A DNA stretch of 36,997 nucleotides from Pirellulales bacterium (GCA_016935315.1 JAFGRD010000087.1:1-36997), one strand, 5' to 3'; positions 7,360 to 17,444 are shown, counted from the stretch's first letter. Numbers and translations: made by a program. The notes: a model not told the origin generated them from the letters alone.

Positions 7360-9576
7360 ATGACGCTTCTCGACTACGCGGTTCTGATCACGTACTTCAT
7401 CATCATGGCCGGTATTGGGCTCTGGTCGATGCTGAAGATCAAGAAGCAGGAGGACTTTTTTCTCGGCGGCCGCGCCTTTGGGAAGGTTCTGCAGGCCTTT
7501 GCCGCCTTCGGGGCCGGGACCGGCTCCTACGACCCGGTGACCGTGGGACGCACCACCTTTACCAGCGGGCTCAGCGGCATCTGGAGCGTGATGCTCTGGT
7601 TGTTTGTGACCCCGTTCTACTGGATCACCGGCGTCTGGTACCGGCGCATGCGCCACCTGACCCTCGGCGACTGGTTCGTCGAACGCTACCAGAGCAGAGC
7701 CTTGGGGTTGGCCTACGCCCTGTTCGGCGTGGCGCTGATGATGTCGTACCTGGGGCTGGGTTTCTCGGCCGTGGGCAAGGTCTGTGCCCCGCTGATCGGC
7801 CAGAAGACCTTCGACCTGCCCCAGTTCGGGTCCCTGGGAGGAACCGTCGGAATCGAGTTCGTGCTGGTGCCGGTGATCGCGTTGGTGGTGTTGATCTACG
7901 GGATTCTCGGCGGGCTGCGGGCCGCCTATTGGACCGACCTGGTTCAAGGCATCTTCATCATTCTGCTCTCGGTGCTGCTGATACCGGCCGGGCTCAGCGC
8001 CCTGGTCCAGCGATACGGAAATCCCGATACGATGTCCATCGCCGATGGCTTCCAGGTTATGCACCAGCAAGTGCCCGGCGAGTTCTTCCAATTGGTCGGC
8101 ACGCCCCGCAGCAGCGATTTTCCCATCCAGTACATCGTGGCCATCTGCCTGCTGAACCTGGTTGGCATCGTGGTGCAGCCCCACTTCATCGCCACGGGTG
8201 GCGGCTCGGCAAAGTCGGAGACTTCGGCCCGCGTGGGGTTGGTGGTGGGCAACTTCATGAAGCGACTGTGCACCATCGGCTGGGCGCTGACGGCGCTGAT
8301 CGTGCTGGCCTACATGGCCGACAACGTCGAACTGGCCGAAGACCCGGACCAGGTCTGGGGCGTGGCGGCCCGAGAGCTCCTCGGCCCGTTCAAAATGGGG
8401 CTGGTGGGGCTGATGCTGGCCTGTCTGCTGGCCGCGCTGATGTCATCGGCCGACTGTTACATGCTGATCGTCTCCGCCCTGATCATCCGCAACGGCTACG
8501 CCGCCTACTTGCACGCCAACGCCAGCGAGCGGGTCTACGTGCTGGCGGGCAGGCTGGTGGGAATCGCCGTCATCGTCGGCGGGGCGGTCATCTCGCTGTC
8601 ACAGTACAACGTTTTCGACCAGTTGAAGGTCGTCTGGGAAATGCCCATCCTCTTCGCCGCCCCCTTCTGGGTGGGCATGTACTGGCGTCGAGCTACCCCG
8701 GCCGCCGCCTGGCTGACGATGTTGATGACGCTGGTCTTGTTCTTCATCCTGCCGCTGGCGCTGCCCCAGATGATGCCCTCGCTGGCCGAAGACCAGCGAC
8801 TGACCGCCGCCAACGACCAGATCACAACGATCACCACCCGGGCCGTCGCGCCCGCCGATGTGGCCAAGCGCGAAGGCGAAATCGCGCTCTGGAAGAAACG
8901 CGTGCGACAGTTGATTATCAAAGAGGGCCCCAAGGCCGAGGCCGACGTGTTGCGCCAATTCGGTCCGTGTCCCGAACCGCGGGTGCTGGGGCGGACCATG
9001 ACCGATACGCACATTACCGGCGGCAGGCCCATCTATTGGAGCGGCCCGTTGGAGCCGATTGGCGAGAAGATCTACTTCAAGCAGATCGGGCCGCCCGAAA
9101 CAGCGAAGCAAGCCGGCGACCACGGCAGAGAGGTGATTCGCCGGCAATATGATTGTCCCATGCGGGGCACGGGCAGCTTCCAGCCCGATTTCCTGCTGTA
9201 CGACCTGGCCGGCGTGCCGTTGACAAAGCTCTCCAACGCATGGATCGAGACACTCCGGCTGCCGACCCGGGCGGTGCTGCCTTTTCTGATCATGATCGTG
9301 CTGAGCCTGATCACTCCCAGGGCCCGCAAGGAGGCTCTGGACCGCTACTACGTGAAGATGAAAACGCCGGTCGACCCCGATCCCGTCATCGACCAACAGC
9401 AACTGGAACTCTCCTACAAGAACCCGACTCGCTTCGACCATCGCCGGCTGTTGCCCCTCTTCGGACTGGAGTTCCAGAAGCCCCGATTGATCGACGTGGC
9501 GGGGTTTGTGGGGAGCTTCGTGGTCTGTTTTCTGTTGATCTGGTTGGTCGTGTGGGTGGCGGCGTTGGGAAGTTGA
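7360..9576 (+). CDS. Sodium:solute symporter with large soluble insert
   Basis: The 738-residue protein belongs to the sodium:solute symporter (SSS) family of secondary transporters. It has about a dozen or more hydrophobic helices, an N-terminal DYAVLITYFIIMAGIGLW helix, and the family-like GGLRAAYWTDLVQG segment. Most family members have 480-600 residues. Here about 160 mostly polar residues (about 470-632) lie between two late helices, containing charged helices and two Cys, and the last helix ends at the C terminus. The start at 7360 is chosen because GAGG at 7348-7352 precedes it; ATG at 7333 is possible. The substrate is not readable from the sequence; sugars, sugar acids or sialic acid are common for this family. 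Confidence 0.92.
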   Translation: MTLLDYAVLITYFIIMAGIGLWSMLKIKKQEDFFLGGRAFGKVLQAFAAFGAGTGSYDPVTVGRTTFTSGLSGIWSVMLWLFVTPFYWITGVWYRRMRHLTLGDWFVERYQSRALGLAYALFGVALMMSYLGLGFSAVGKVCAPLIGQKTFDLPQFGSLGGTVGIEFVLVPVIALVVLIYGILGGLRAAYWTDLVQGIFIILLSVLLIPAGLSALVQRYGNPDTMSIADGFQVMHQQVPGEFFQLVGTPRSSDFPIQYIVAICLLNLVGIVVQPHFIATGGGSAKSETSARVGLVVGNFMKRLCTIGWALTALIVLAYMADNVELAEDPDQVWGVAARELLGPFKMGLVGLMLACLLAALMSSADCYMLIVSALIIRNGYAAYLHANASERVYVLAGRLVGIAVIVGGAVISLSQYNVFDQLKVVWEMPILFAAPFWVGMYWRRATPAAAWLTMLMTLVLFFILPLALPQMMPSLAEDQRLTAANDQITTITTRAVAPADVAKREGEIALWKKRVRQLIIKEGPKAEADVLRQFGPCPEPRVLGRTMTDTHITGGRPIYWSGPLEPIGEKIYFKQIGPPETAKQAGDHGREVIRRQYDCPMRGTGSFQPDFLLYDLAGVPLTKLSNAWIETLRLPTRAVLPFLIMIVLSLITPRARKEALDRYYVKMKTPVDPDPVIDQQQLELSYKNPTRFDHRRLLPLFGLEFQKPRLIDVAGFVGSFVVCFLLIWLVVWVAALGS

Positions 9577-9770
9577 GGGCTGGGGAAAATGGCGAGTCGG
9601 GGAATGGTTCGACTGCGAGTTGTATGCCGAGATAGACCCCGCGGGGCGCCGATCGCGCGGACGAGTTGGCCGACGCGTCGTTCGCTCCCGGCGACCGCCA
9701 TTCGCGCCGGGATGAACCCGGCGGCTCGCTGCTCATGATGAGAGCAACTCGCCGCGGCGCTATGTCCTGG
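9577..9770. other. Convergent intergenic gap
   Basis: Between the symporter stop and the end of the M23 gene I see no gene, promoter or convincing terminator. Confidence 0.4.
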
Positions 9771-11085
9771 CTACGGCTGGCCCGTCGTCTGGACCGTCTC
9801 GACGAAGAAGCCCTCTCGCGGTTCCCACTCGGAGAGGTCCCTCGCCCACGGATCGTTCCGCCCCGGATTCAGGCCGACGCGCACATTGGTCCAAGCCTGG
9901 GGAACGGTCTTCCTGGGAAAACGGCCCTGCCAGGCGGCCACGTGCAAATGGGGCCCCGCACTGCTGCCGGAGTTGCCCACCAGCCCTACCTGTCGGCCGG
10001 CGGAGACCCGTTCGCCTGTGCGCACCGACACGCTGTCCTGCTGCAAGTGCACCAGGTCCAGGTTGAAGCCGTTCGGCGAGGCAATGTATACCTGGTTGGG
10101 CACGGCCTGGCGGCGATCCGTCTGTTTGCCCGACTGGTCGGCCATCTGCCCGCGGGCCATGAGCACGCGGCCCTCAATCGGACTGTACACCGGCTGCCCC
10201 CAGCCGTGGTAGGCGTCGTTTTGCCGGCTCTCGGGCGGCCAGGATTGATGCCCCGTCGCGTCGAGCTGCACCAGGTCATACGCCCAGACGTTCTGGTGGC
10301 TGAAACTCCCGAACGCCCCTTGGACCACGAGCCATTGCCCGCGAACCGGCAGACCGAGTTGCACGGGCGAATCGGGCCGGTCGGGCAAGGCGGGGTCCAG
10401 AGCATAGGGCGTTTCGACAATGCGGAAGCTGGCCACCGTTGGCCCGAAATCGACCCGTCGCTCTCGCTGGGCGTTCCAGGTCCAAGCCCGGATCCGCACC
10501 CACGGCCGGGCGTTCTCGCCGCGGAGCAACGCGGCCTTCTCCTTCGGCAGCACGGTCGCCAGATCCTCGTACGCAATCCGCATCTCCACCACCTGACGGA
10601 TCGCCATCCGGGTGCGGCGAAGCGGGATCGGCTTGCTCGGGCGCCAGTCCGAGTCGTACAGCCGAAGCACGGGCAGCTTCTGAAGCGATTCGAACTCGAT
10701 GCGACAATCGTCGCCGTTCCCACCCAGCAGATCCACCTCCAGATAAAACCCCCAGGAATCGGTCGTGGGGGGGACCGGCCGTGCGCAACAGCACCCAAAG
10801 GTCGTCCTCCCGGGGAACGATGGCTGCCGCCACCAGATCGCGTCCGGCGTCACCGCCCGCGTCGCCGCGCGGGTCGCTCATCTGGGGCACCTGCCGCCAG
10901 TCGCGGTCCAATCCGTCCAGCCGCAACCGCCGGGCCGTTCCGCGCATCTGCTCGATGCGCCGGTAAATGGCCGCGTCGTCGCGGGCGCCGGCCGGCTCGC
11001 CGTTGCCCTGAGCCCACAGTGCCTGTGCCGTCGCTGCCGCCGCTACAGCCACCGGCAGCAGCCGGGCAAAGATGTGTCGCAACAT
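9771..11085 (-). pseudogene. Secreted M23-type peptidase, broken by a +1 frameshift in a C7 run
   Basis: Two overlapping frames encode one protein. The first starts at 11085 with a signal peptide (MLRHIFARLLPVAVAAAATA) and runs to about 10770. The second continues to 9771 with the peptidase domain. They join at seven C on the coding strand (G7 at 10767-10773). Removing one C gives a continuous 437-residue protein reading TAGPPTTDSWGFYLEVD across the junction. The C-terminal half is LytM/M23-like, with WGQPVYSPIEGRV, LVHLQQDSV, GLVGNSGSSAGPHLHV and the zinc-binding HxH at about 379-381. The usual upstream HxxxD motif is not clearly present; NDAYHGWG stands in its place. The expected role is cutting cell-wall or other extracellular peptides. 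The shift may be real or a homopolymer assembly error. Confidence 0.8.
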
Positions 11086-11409
11086 TCCACTCTCTGCATT
11101 CCCCCTCTCTGGATCTATGCATTCTCGCACGGCACAGCATTTCGGACAAGCTTTCAACGCGATTCTCCCCCAAGTCCTGAACACGCATGCGCTTGTGCAA
11201 CAGGTGGCCCATCCACGCCACCAGGGGGGCTGCTGCTCCGCTGCGGGCAAGTGCCGCAAGACGGGGCAACCGGGCAGACAATGCGACGCCGGTGACCTTG
11301 CGGCGGATGGCCATTTTGGCTACAACCCTGCCGCATTTCCACCGGGTCACTGCAAGCCTTGGAGACCTGCACGTTGCAGAGTGTTCGTCCATCGCGGCGG
11401 CCGGCGACC
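11086..11409. other. Divergent intergenic region
   Basis: These 324 bases lie between the starts of the M23 gene (minus) and the GT-C gene (plus). On the minus strand TTGTCC and GAGAAT 17 bases apart, upstream of the M23 start, form a weak promoter candidate. No gene is supported; the true start of the glycosyltransferase may lie up to about 100 bases further downstream, since 11410 has no good ribosome-binding site. Confidence 0.35.
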
Positions 11410-13386
11410 ATGCCCGGCTGTTGCGACCGCCGCCCGATTTGTCCTGCGACCCGTCACTATCGGCGGCTGTCCGAGACGGCGCCAGCCGAGCCGGTTGTGA
11501 GGACCGTGACCATCGGGTTGGCGGTCTTCGTCGGTGCCCTGCTTGTACTGGCGCCGCACTGCTGCCACTACATGCCCTTTCTGGCCGACGACGCACTGAT
11601 TTCCCTGCGATACGCCCAGCGCCTGTTGCAGGGCCACGGCCTGAGCTGGACCGACGGACGACCGGTCGAAGGCTACTCAAATCTGCTCTGGGTCCTGCTG
11701 GCGGCTTTGACGGGCCGCATGGGACTCGACTTGGTTGTCGGCCTGCGGGTGCTGGGTTTCGCCTCGGCCAGCCTGCTCGTGGGGGCAATTGTCTACGGCC
11801 ACCGCGCCGCGACCCTTCGCCAGGCCATGCCGATGGTCTTCGCGACAGCGGCCGTGGTCCTGGCCGGGCCCACCGCCGTCTGGGTCGTGGGCGGATTGGA
11901 GTCGGTCTTGGTCGCCGGCCTGTTGGCGTGGGCCGTCGTGCTCTGCTATCCGATCTTCCAGCAGGAGAACGCCGAGGCGAGGCACGCGGTCCGGGCGTCG
12001 GTCTTCCTGGCATTGCTGTGCATCACGCGACCCGACGGCGCGCTGTTCGCGGCCGCCGTCGTCGTGGCGCTGTTGTTGGCCCGCGGGATTCGCCGGGCGA
12101 CGTTCCGACTCGGCCTCTGGCTGGTGCTTTTGCCGACGGTGTTCTATCTGGGCCAACTGGCGTTTCGGCTGGCCTATTACGGCCAGTGGATACCCAACAC
12201 GGCGTTGGTCAAGTTTGCCCCCTCGTCGACGCATCTGGCTCGCGGCGTGGTTTACGTGGCCGGCGGACTGCTTTCGTTAAGCCCGCTGTCGTTGGTGACC
12301 GGGCTGTTCGGCGGCTGTCTGCTCTGGCAACGATCGGACGGGGCCAGCCGGGCCAAGGCCCTGCTGCTGATCGTGCCGGCAACGGCCTGGTCCCTCTACA
12401 TCGCCTCGGTCGGCGGCGACACGTTTCCCGGCTGGCGACACATCGTGCCGCTGATCCCCTTGATGGCCCTCCTGCTGGCCCAAGGCACCGAGCAACTCCT
12501 GCAACAACGCGGCCGCAGCGTCGTCCTCGTGTCGGCCGTTCTCGCCGTTGCCCTGACTCTGTACGCTTACCGGCAGTTCCACGACGGTCGCAACCGGCTG
12601 GCACTCAGCGAGCGTTGGGAATGGGACGGGCAGGTCGTCGGACAGATGCTCCGCAGGGGCTTTGGCTCGGCGCGCCCCCTGGTGGCCGCCACGGCCTGTG
12701 GCTGCTTGCCCTATTGGTCGGAGCTGCCCGCGCTGGACATGCTGGGCCTGAACGACTACTACCTGCCCCGCCACTCCCCGGAAGGCTTCGGCCACGGCAC
12801 GCTATCCCACGAGCTGGGCGACGGGCAATACGTCTGGGATCGGCAGCCGGATCTGTTGATCTTCGGCGGTCCCCGGGGGCTGGAGAAGGCCCACTTCCTC
12901 AGCGGCCGACAAATGCAGCAGAAGCCGGAGTTCTACGACCGGTATACGCTGGTGCGATTCGAGGGCCGAGAGCCCCATACGGTGCAATCGCAGATTTGGG
13001 TCCGGCGGCACGGCGGAAAAACCGGCATCCGCGCCGAGGGCGACCGGATCGCCGTGCCCGGCTACCTGCTCAACGGTAATCCGGCCACGGTGGTCCATCT
13101 CGACGGAGCGGGCCAATTCGTCGTCTCGCCGTCGCCGGGACAGCCGGCGGCCATCGAAGATCTCGCGCTGCCGCCGGGAACGTGGCGCGTCGGCGTGGGT
13201 TCTCTCGGCAAGGTCAACGTGACGATACGCCCCGCCGGACAGAATAAGGTCCTGGTCGACGCACCGGCTCCCGTTACGTTCGACTGGGCTGGAAGAGAGG
13301 GCGCCGGCGTCGACGTCACGCTGAGTCCCGTGTCGCAGAAGGCTGTGGAGATTCGTGCGGTCGTGTTTGTCCGCGTCCGGCGGTGA
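11410..13386 (+). CDS. GT-C-like membrane glycosyltransferase
   Basis: The protein (up to 658 residues) has an N-terminal half of hydrophobic helices and a soluble C-terminal half ending in beta-rich sequence. After the first helix comes FLADDALISLRYAQRLLQGHGL followed by VEGYSNLLW. The Asp pair in the first outside loop and the VEGY(S/T)N phrase are typical of GT-C enzymes of the AftB/arabinofuranosyltransferase-like group, which use lipid-linked sugars at the outer face of the membrane. FPGWRH in a later loop is also shared with such proteins. The donor and acceptor are unknown. The start is uncertain: ATG 11410 lacks a ribosome-binding site and GTG 11497 is an in-frame alternative closer to the first helix. 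It converges with the TIGR03790 gene. Confidence 0.8.
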   Translation: MPGCCDRRPICPATRHYRRLSETAPAEPVVRTVTIGLAVFVGALLVLAPHCCHYMPFLADDALISLRYAQRLLQGHGLSWTDGRPVEGYSNLLWVLLAALTGRMGLDLVVGLRVLGFASASLLVGAIVYGHRAATLRQAMPMVFATAAVVLAGPTAVWVVGGLESVLVAGLLAWAVVLCYPIFQQENAEARHAVRASVFLALLCITRPDGALFAAAVVVALLLARGIRRATFRLGLWLVLLPTVFYLGQLAFRLAYYGQWIPNTALVKFAPSSTHLARGVVYVAGGLLSLSPLSLVTGLFGGCLLWQRSDGASRAKALLLIVPATAWSLYIASVGGDTFPGWRHIVPLIPLMALLLAQGTEQLLQQRGRSVVLVSAVLAVALTLYAYRQFHDGRNRLALSERWEWDGQVVGQMLRRGFGSARPLVAATACGCLPYWSELPALDMLGLNDYYLPRHSPEGFGHGTLSHELGDGQYVWDRQPDLLIFGGPRGLEKAHFLSGRQMQQKPEFYDRYTLVRFEGREPHTVQSQIWVRRHGGKTGIRAEGDRIAVPGYLLNGNPATVVHLDGAGQFVVSPSPGQPAAIEDLALPPGTWRVGVGSLGKVNVTIRPAGQNKVLVDAPAPVTFDWAGREGAGVDVTLSPVSQKAVEIRAVVFVRVRR

Positions 13387-13453
13387 GGCGCTGCACGAGA
13401 GGCGACGTGGTGCCACACGGGCACCCATGGCGCGTCGGCGCGGTGCGGCTCCC

Positions 13454-15289
13454 TTACCTGGCGACGATGGTTACGTCGAGCGGCTCGGCGGTGACGTAGT
13501 CCAACGGCCCGCCCTTGCCCAGCCCGACGACTTGAAGACTGACGACGCCCAGGCCCAGCTTCGACGAATCGATCGTCAGCCGGCCATCTTCGCCGGCCGT
13601 CTTGCCGACCAGCCGGCTGTGGTGCATCACGACGATGGCCGTCGAACCGGGCGATTTTGCGGCAATCACCACCGGCGTGCCGGCGGCCACCGCTGCCGGG
13701 GTTGCCAGCGATGCTTCGATCGTCCGCCCGTGGTTGGCGGTGACGATCGTCATGATTTGCCGACCTTGGGAGCGAATCCAGCCGGCCTCCAAGGCCACCA
13801 CCCGAACCTCGTGATGCCCGTCGGCAAGCTGCGCCGTGTCCCACTCGAGCAATTCGCCCGGGCCGCACTCGGCCCGCTGCCAGCCGTCGACGAACAGCTT
13901 GAATCGGTCGACCTTTGACCCGCCGCCGATGGTGGCCGACGGCATCACCTTCAGCGGGCCCGTGACGGTTGCCCCGGGCTGGATGCCTTCGGTGGTCACT
14001 TGCGGAATATTGGCCCAAGGGCGGCAGAGCGGGTCGCCCACGATCAGCAGTTGGTACGGGCCCTGGACCGACTGGTAGAACGCTTCGGCCAGCGTGCAGC
14101 CGCGGGCGTAGTGAACGTGGATGCTGGGGGCGGGAAACTTCGGCTGAAACTTCACACCGCCGATGCCGTACGGCTCGGCCACCGTGCCGCTGGCACCGGC
14201 CGCGCCGTAGCGAAGAAACTCCGAAAGCGGCGTCTGCTTCGTGGTCTCGCTCATTACGCCGCCGAAACTGGTCAAGTGCTCGCAGATGGCCCCGGGCAGG
14301 ATCGTGCTGCCGGACGATCGCCAATACACGGCCTCGGCCCCAACCATGGCCCCTTGCACGTCGTGCTTCCCCTGAGGCACTTGCCCGGTGACGATCTCGG
14401 CGGCGACCCCTAGCTGCCTCAGCGCCTCGACGGCCTCGGGAAATGCCTGGTCGCGAAGCTTGGAACGGATGTTGGAATTCTTGACGTAGTAGATCGTCCC
14501 GCGCGGGTGGGTGCCGTCGGCGGCCGCACTGCGGCGGAGATAGTCGATCACTTCCTGCAGCGAGTTGCCGCGGCTGGTCCTCACCCCCAGCACGGTTGAA
14601 AGCATGTAACGCATGCCTTCCGATTCGACCAACTCGCCGTGTCGGCCGAATTGCATCGTGCTCTTGAAGCCGAGCGTGGGGGCGTCTTCGTGCGTGGGTG
14701 AGACGCCGCGCATGTAGGCGTTGCTTTGCATCAGGCCGTAGGCCAGGTGGCCGGCCATCACCGGCTGCCACAAATACGTGAGGCCGTTGATCGACCCGAA
14801 CGGCGTGAACTTCGGCGGTAACTTGCGGGGCACCGAGGGCTTGCCCGGATCCTCCGCGTCGGCCTTCCTCGCCGCCTGAAGAAATCGATCCGCGTCAGGC
14901 TTCAGATCGATGCCCCAGGGATAGTCGCTGGAGTAGACAATGCAGTCAATTTGAGGGGCCAATCGCCGCTTGTCGATCGCCGCGAGCACGGGCAGCAGAA
15001 TCTCCTTGCGAAACGTGTTGATGTCGGTCGTGCCCGCCTTGGGGTTCCAGGCAAGACTCAGTACGTTGCCGGGCGGAATGTGGCGCCGCCGAATGTAGTG
15101 GTTGGCGATGGTCAGCGAATCGGGACTTTCGGGGTTGACCACCAGGAACACGTTCTCCGGTCCCCCCCCGGCCACGGCCATGTTGGGAGCCGCTGCCCCA
15201 ACACCGACCGCGGCCAAAGTCAGCAGCACGCGCGTCAGCGCTGGGAAGCCTGCGAGACGGGCGAAAGTCGCTGGTGACGAATGGCTCAT
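13454..15289 (-). CDS. TIGR03790 family secreted protein
   Basis: The 611-residue product has a signal peptide (hydrophobic stretch about 18-36) and then the TIGR03790 pattern: ENVFLVVNPESPDSLTIANHYIRRRHIPPGNVLSL near the mature N terminus, IDCIVYSSDYPWGID, GLTYLWQPV, a GTIYYVKNSNIRS segment and GDPLCRPWA. The family is widespread in planctomycetes and acidobacteria, with no established activity. The last roughly 150 residues form two beta-sandwich-like segments. ATG 15289 was chosen because the signal peptide starts there; the ribosome-binding site is weak (GAGAGA). Its start is 178 bases after the stop of the minus-strand glycosyltransferase, so the two may be co-transcribed. Confidence 0.88.
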   Translation of the reverse strand: MSHSSPATFARLAGFPALTRVLLTLAAVGVGAAAPNMAVAGGGPENVFLVVNPESPDSLTIANHYIRRRHIPPGNVLSLAWNPKAGTTDINTFRKEILLPVLAAIDKRRLAPQIDCIVYSSDYPWGIDLKPDADRFLQAARKADAEDPGKPSVPRKLPPKFTPFGSINGLTYLWQPVMAGHLAYGLMQSNAYMRGVSPTHEDAPTLGFKSTMQFGRHGELVESEGMRYMLSTVLGVRTSRGNSLQEVIDYLRRSAAADGTHPRGTIYYVKNSNIRSKLRDQAFPEAVEALRQLGVAAEIVTGQVPQGKHDVQGAMVGAEAVYWRSSGSTILPGAICEHLTSFGGVMSETTKQTPLSEFLRYGAAGASGTVAEPYGIGGVKFQPKFPAPSIHVHYARGCTLAEAFYQSVQGPYQLLIVGDPLCRPWANIPQVTTEGIQPGATVTGPLKVMPSATIGGGSKVDRFKLFVDGWQRAECGPGELLEWDTAQLADGHHEVRVVALEAGWIRSQGRQIMTIVTANHGRTIEASLATPAAVAAGTPVVIAAKSPGSTAIVVMHHSRLVGKTAGEDGRLTIDSSKLGLGVVSLQVVGLGKGGPLDYVTAEPLDVTIVAR

Positions 15290-15467
15290 GTCGTGTCTCT
15301 CGTCGTATTCGCGTCCACCCGGGAACACCCGCCCCAAAAAGCCGGCGACTGATGCCCGCGCCGACCAAACCGTCCGGCGCAACCACCGGTCGCAGTTTCC
15401 CGTTGCCCCCAACACATCTTCCCTCCTCCTACGCATCGCACGGCCGCCTGGGTCGCCGCTTCTCGCA

Positions 15468-17120
15468 TTATGGCCGTCCGGCCATCCGAACGGGCGGCCC
15501 GACTGCCTGCAAATACGGCCCCCTCTGATTCACCTGAACGGGCAGGTGTGGCGAGAATTCCCGCAGATTCGCAGCCAGGGCATCTTTCGCGTCCGAATCG
15601 ACGGCGTAGAAGGAGACCACGATTTGCCGTCGGTCGTCGGCCGCCGCGATTTCCCATTGGCCCACGCACTGCCACTGCGGCGGCAGACCGCCGTACCACC
15701 GGTCGAACCAGTCTGCATACACCATGGCGATCTTCACACCCCGTGCCGCGGCCAGACGGCGCATGGCCTTCGGTCCATAGCGTTGCCGCAGCCGGGCGTC
15801 GGCTACCTCCAGGTCACCGAGCCCCCAAAGGTCCAGGTTGCGGATGTCCGCGTAGAAGTTGATCGTTCCGACGTCGTTCGCCGCCACGGCTTCGCTGGAG
15901 TAGTATCGCTTCACGAACGACGCCATCTGGTAGTGCTGCTCGTAGATGACCGACGACACGCGAGGAATCAGCACCAGCGACCGGGCTGCCCGGCTTGCCA
16001 GTGGCAGAGCCAGCAACGCGGCCAGGGCGCATGCAACAATCGGCTTGGCGGCGGCCCCGGGCTTGAAACCTCGAAGCAGTTCGTCGTAGGCAACCACGAG
16101 GATCACCAACAGTGCGGAAGCCACCAAATAGGCCTCGTAGCGGAAGAACCAATCGGTTCGTGCGAACTGGACGTGCAAGGCGGCCGTCAGCACTACGATC
16201 CAAATCAGCAGTTTCGGTTGCGTCCAGCGTTGGGGGTCTCGGCGGAGCAGAACCAACAACAACAGCAACGTGGCGATGCCCAAGGCGGGAATGTGCGGCT
16301 GTTGGATCAAGGTGACGGCCGTCGAGCGCAGACTGCCCAGCACCTGGTCCAGCGACGAGCCCGGCGGCATGCGGCCTTTCAACAGCACCGAATTGGGCAG
16401 GAAGTGCCAGCCGTGGGCCATCGACACCAGCCCGCTGAGGACCACCGGCGCCGCCCCCAGAACGCCCAACGCCGCTGCCTGCCGAAAGCGCCGGCGAAGG
16501 ACCGACAGCAGGCCGACGACGGCAACCAGAAACGCCCCTTCGTACCGTGTCATCGTAATCAGCGGGGGCAACGCGAAGTAGATTGCGCGAAGTCCGCCGG
16601 ACGAGGCTCGTGCGGCCTCCGGTTCTTCCGCCAGAAACCGCGCAGCCAGGAATACAAAGCCGACCGCCAGCAGCACGTGCAGCGTATGCTCCATGCCGGT
16701 GAAGACGATCGCCGGCAGCGGCGTGCAGAAACAGAGGATCAGCAGGCTGACCAGATTCAACCCCGGCGGGATCCCGCGTTGCCTAAGCAACACGTACGCC
16801 AGCCACACCACGGCGGTAGCCGCCGCCACGTTGAGCACCAGCGGTGCGAAGACGCCGGGCCCGGTCAACCAATAGCTCAGCGCCAGCAACAGCGGCCAAT
16901 CGATCGACGAGGTCGACGAGGAGAATTCGTATCGCGTGATCCCGAACACCCCGTGTTCGCTGAGGTTCCTGGCCACTGCCATGTGGATGTACGGATCGTC
17001 GAGCACGTAGACGAAATGGCCGTCGTTCCGCTCGAGCGAAACAGCCAGGCACACGGCCAGGGCCGCGTAGAGCACCGCCAGCGCCGCCGCCAATGGCCAG
17101 TGTTTTCCGATTGCCGTCAT
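15468..17120 (-). CDS. GT-C-like membrane glycosyltransferase, second copy
   Basis: This 550-residue protein has about ten hydrophobic helices, with a short soluble tail. Following the first helix is FVYVLDDPYIHMAVARNLSEHG, again with the outside-loop Asp pair of GT-C enzymes, and then SSSTSSIDWPLLLAL. It is shorter than the plus-strand enzyme at 11410 and differs in most of its sequence, so it is a paralogue at best. The start at 17120 has GAGG 6 bases upstream; an ATG at 17177 is less likely. Glycosylation of lipid, polysaccharide or protein from a polyprenyl-phosphate sugar is inferred from the fold only. Confidence 0.8.
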   Translation of the reverse strand: MTAIGKHWPLAAALAVLYAALAVCLAVSLERNDGHFVYVLDDPYIHMAVARNLSEHGVFGITRYEFSSSTSSIDWPLLLALSYWLTGPGVFAPLVLNVAAATAVVWLAYVLLRQRGIPPGLNLVSLLILCFCTPLPAIVFTGMEHTLHVLLAVGFVFLAARFLAEEPEAARASSGGLRAIYFALPPLITMTRYEGAFLVAVVGLLSVLRRRFRQAAALGVLGAAPVVLSGLVSMAHGWHFLPNSVLLKGRMPPGSSLDQVLGSLRSTAVTLIQQPHIPALGIATLLLLLVLLRRDPQRWTQPKLLIWIVVLTAALHVQFARTDWFFRYEAYLVASALLVILVVAYDELLRGFKPGAAAKPIVACALAALLALPLASRAARSLVLIPRVSSVIYEQHYQMASFVKRYYSSEAVAANDVGTINFYADIRNLDLWGLGDLEVADARLRQRYGPKAMRRLAAARGVKIAMVYADWFDRWYGGLPPQWQCVGQWEIAAADDRRQIVVSFYAVDSDAKDALAANLREFSPHLPVQVNQRGPYLQAVGPPVRMAGRP

Positions 17121-17444
17121 CGCATGCCTCGATCGTCTTCCGCGAAGGACGTACTGGGGAAAAACCGAGGACCCCATCGGAGGCCGGTACTATTCCACGC
17201 GACAGAACATCCGCAGGGTTTCAGCCGAGATCAATACTCGAACGGCTGGCGGCAGGCAAGATCAATCGAGATCCAGGGCTGCCACGTGCCCCCCAAAAGA
17301 ATTTCGCCGCCGCTTGACGACATGCGGTTCAGTGAACCTATAATCGCGTATCTGCCGCATCGGCAAACCGGGCACCGTTCCGCGCTGAACTGGACTACGC
17401 GTTTCCCTCCCTCAATACCGTACCTCTATGTGAAAGGACCCGAA
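17121..17444 (+). promoter_or_regulatory. Divergent region with a TATAAT promoter for the DUF1080 gene
   Basis: The gap of 324 bases contains TTGACG (17314-17319) and a perfect TATAAT (17339-17344) on the plus strand, with a 19-base spacer, longer than ideal. The leader would be about 95 bases, ending in AAAGGA (17433-17438) six bases before the start. No gene is supported in the gap although the plus frame stays open far upstream. Confidence 0.45.

Noticed and set aside
9606-9625. GGTTCGA as the T-arm of a tRNA
   Set aside because: No matching acceptor stem, D-arm or anticodon arm around it.
15102-17444. Plus-strand frame open for hundreds of codons upstream of the DUF1080 start
   Set aside because: It is antisense to the GT-C and TIGR03790 genes, is rich in His, Gln and Arg as GC-rich antisense frames are, and has no ribosome-binding site. 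The DUF1080 signal peptide starts at 17445.
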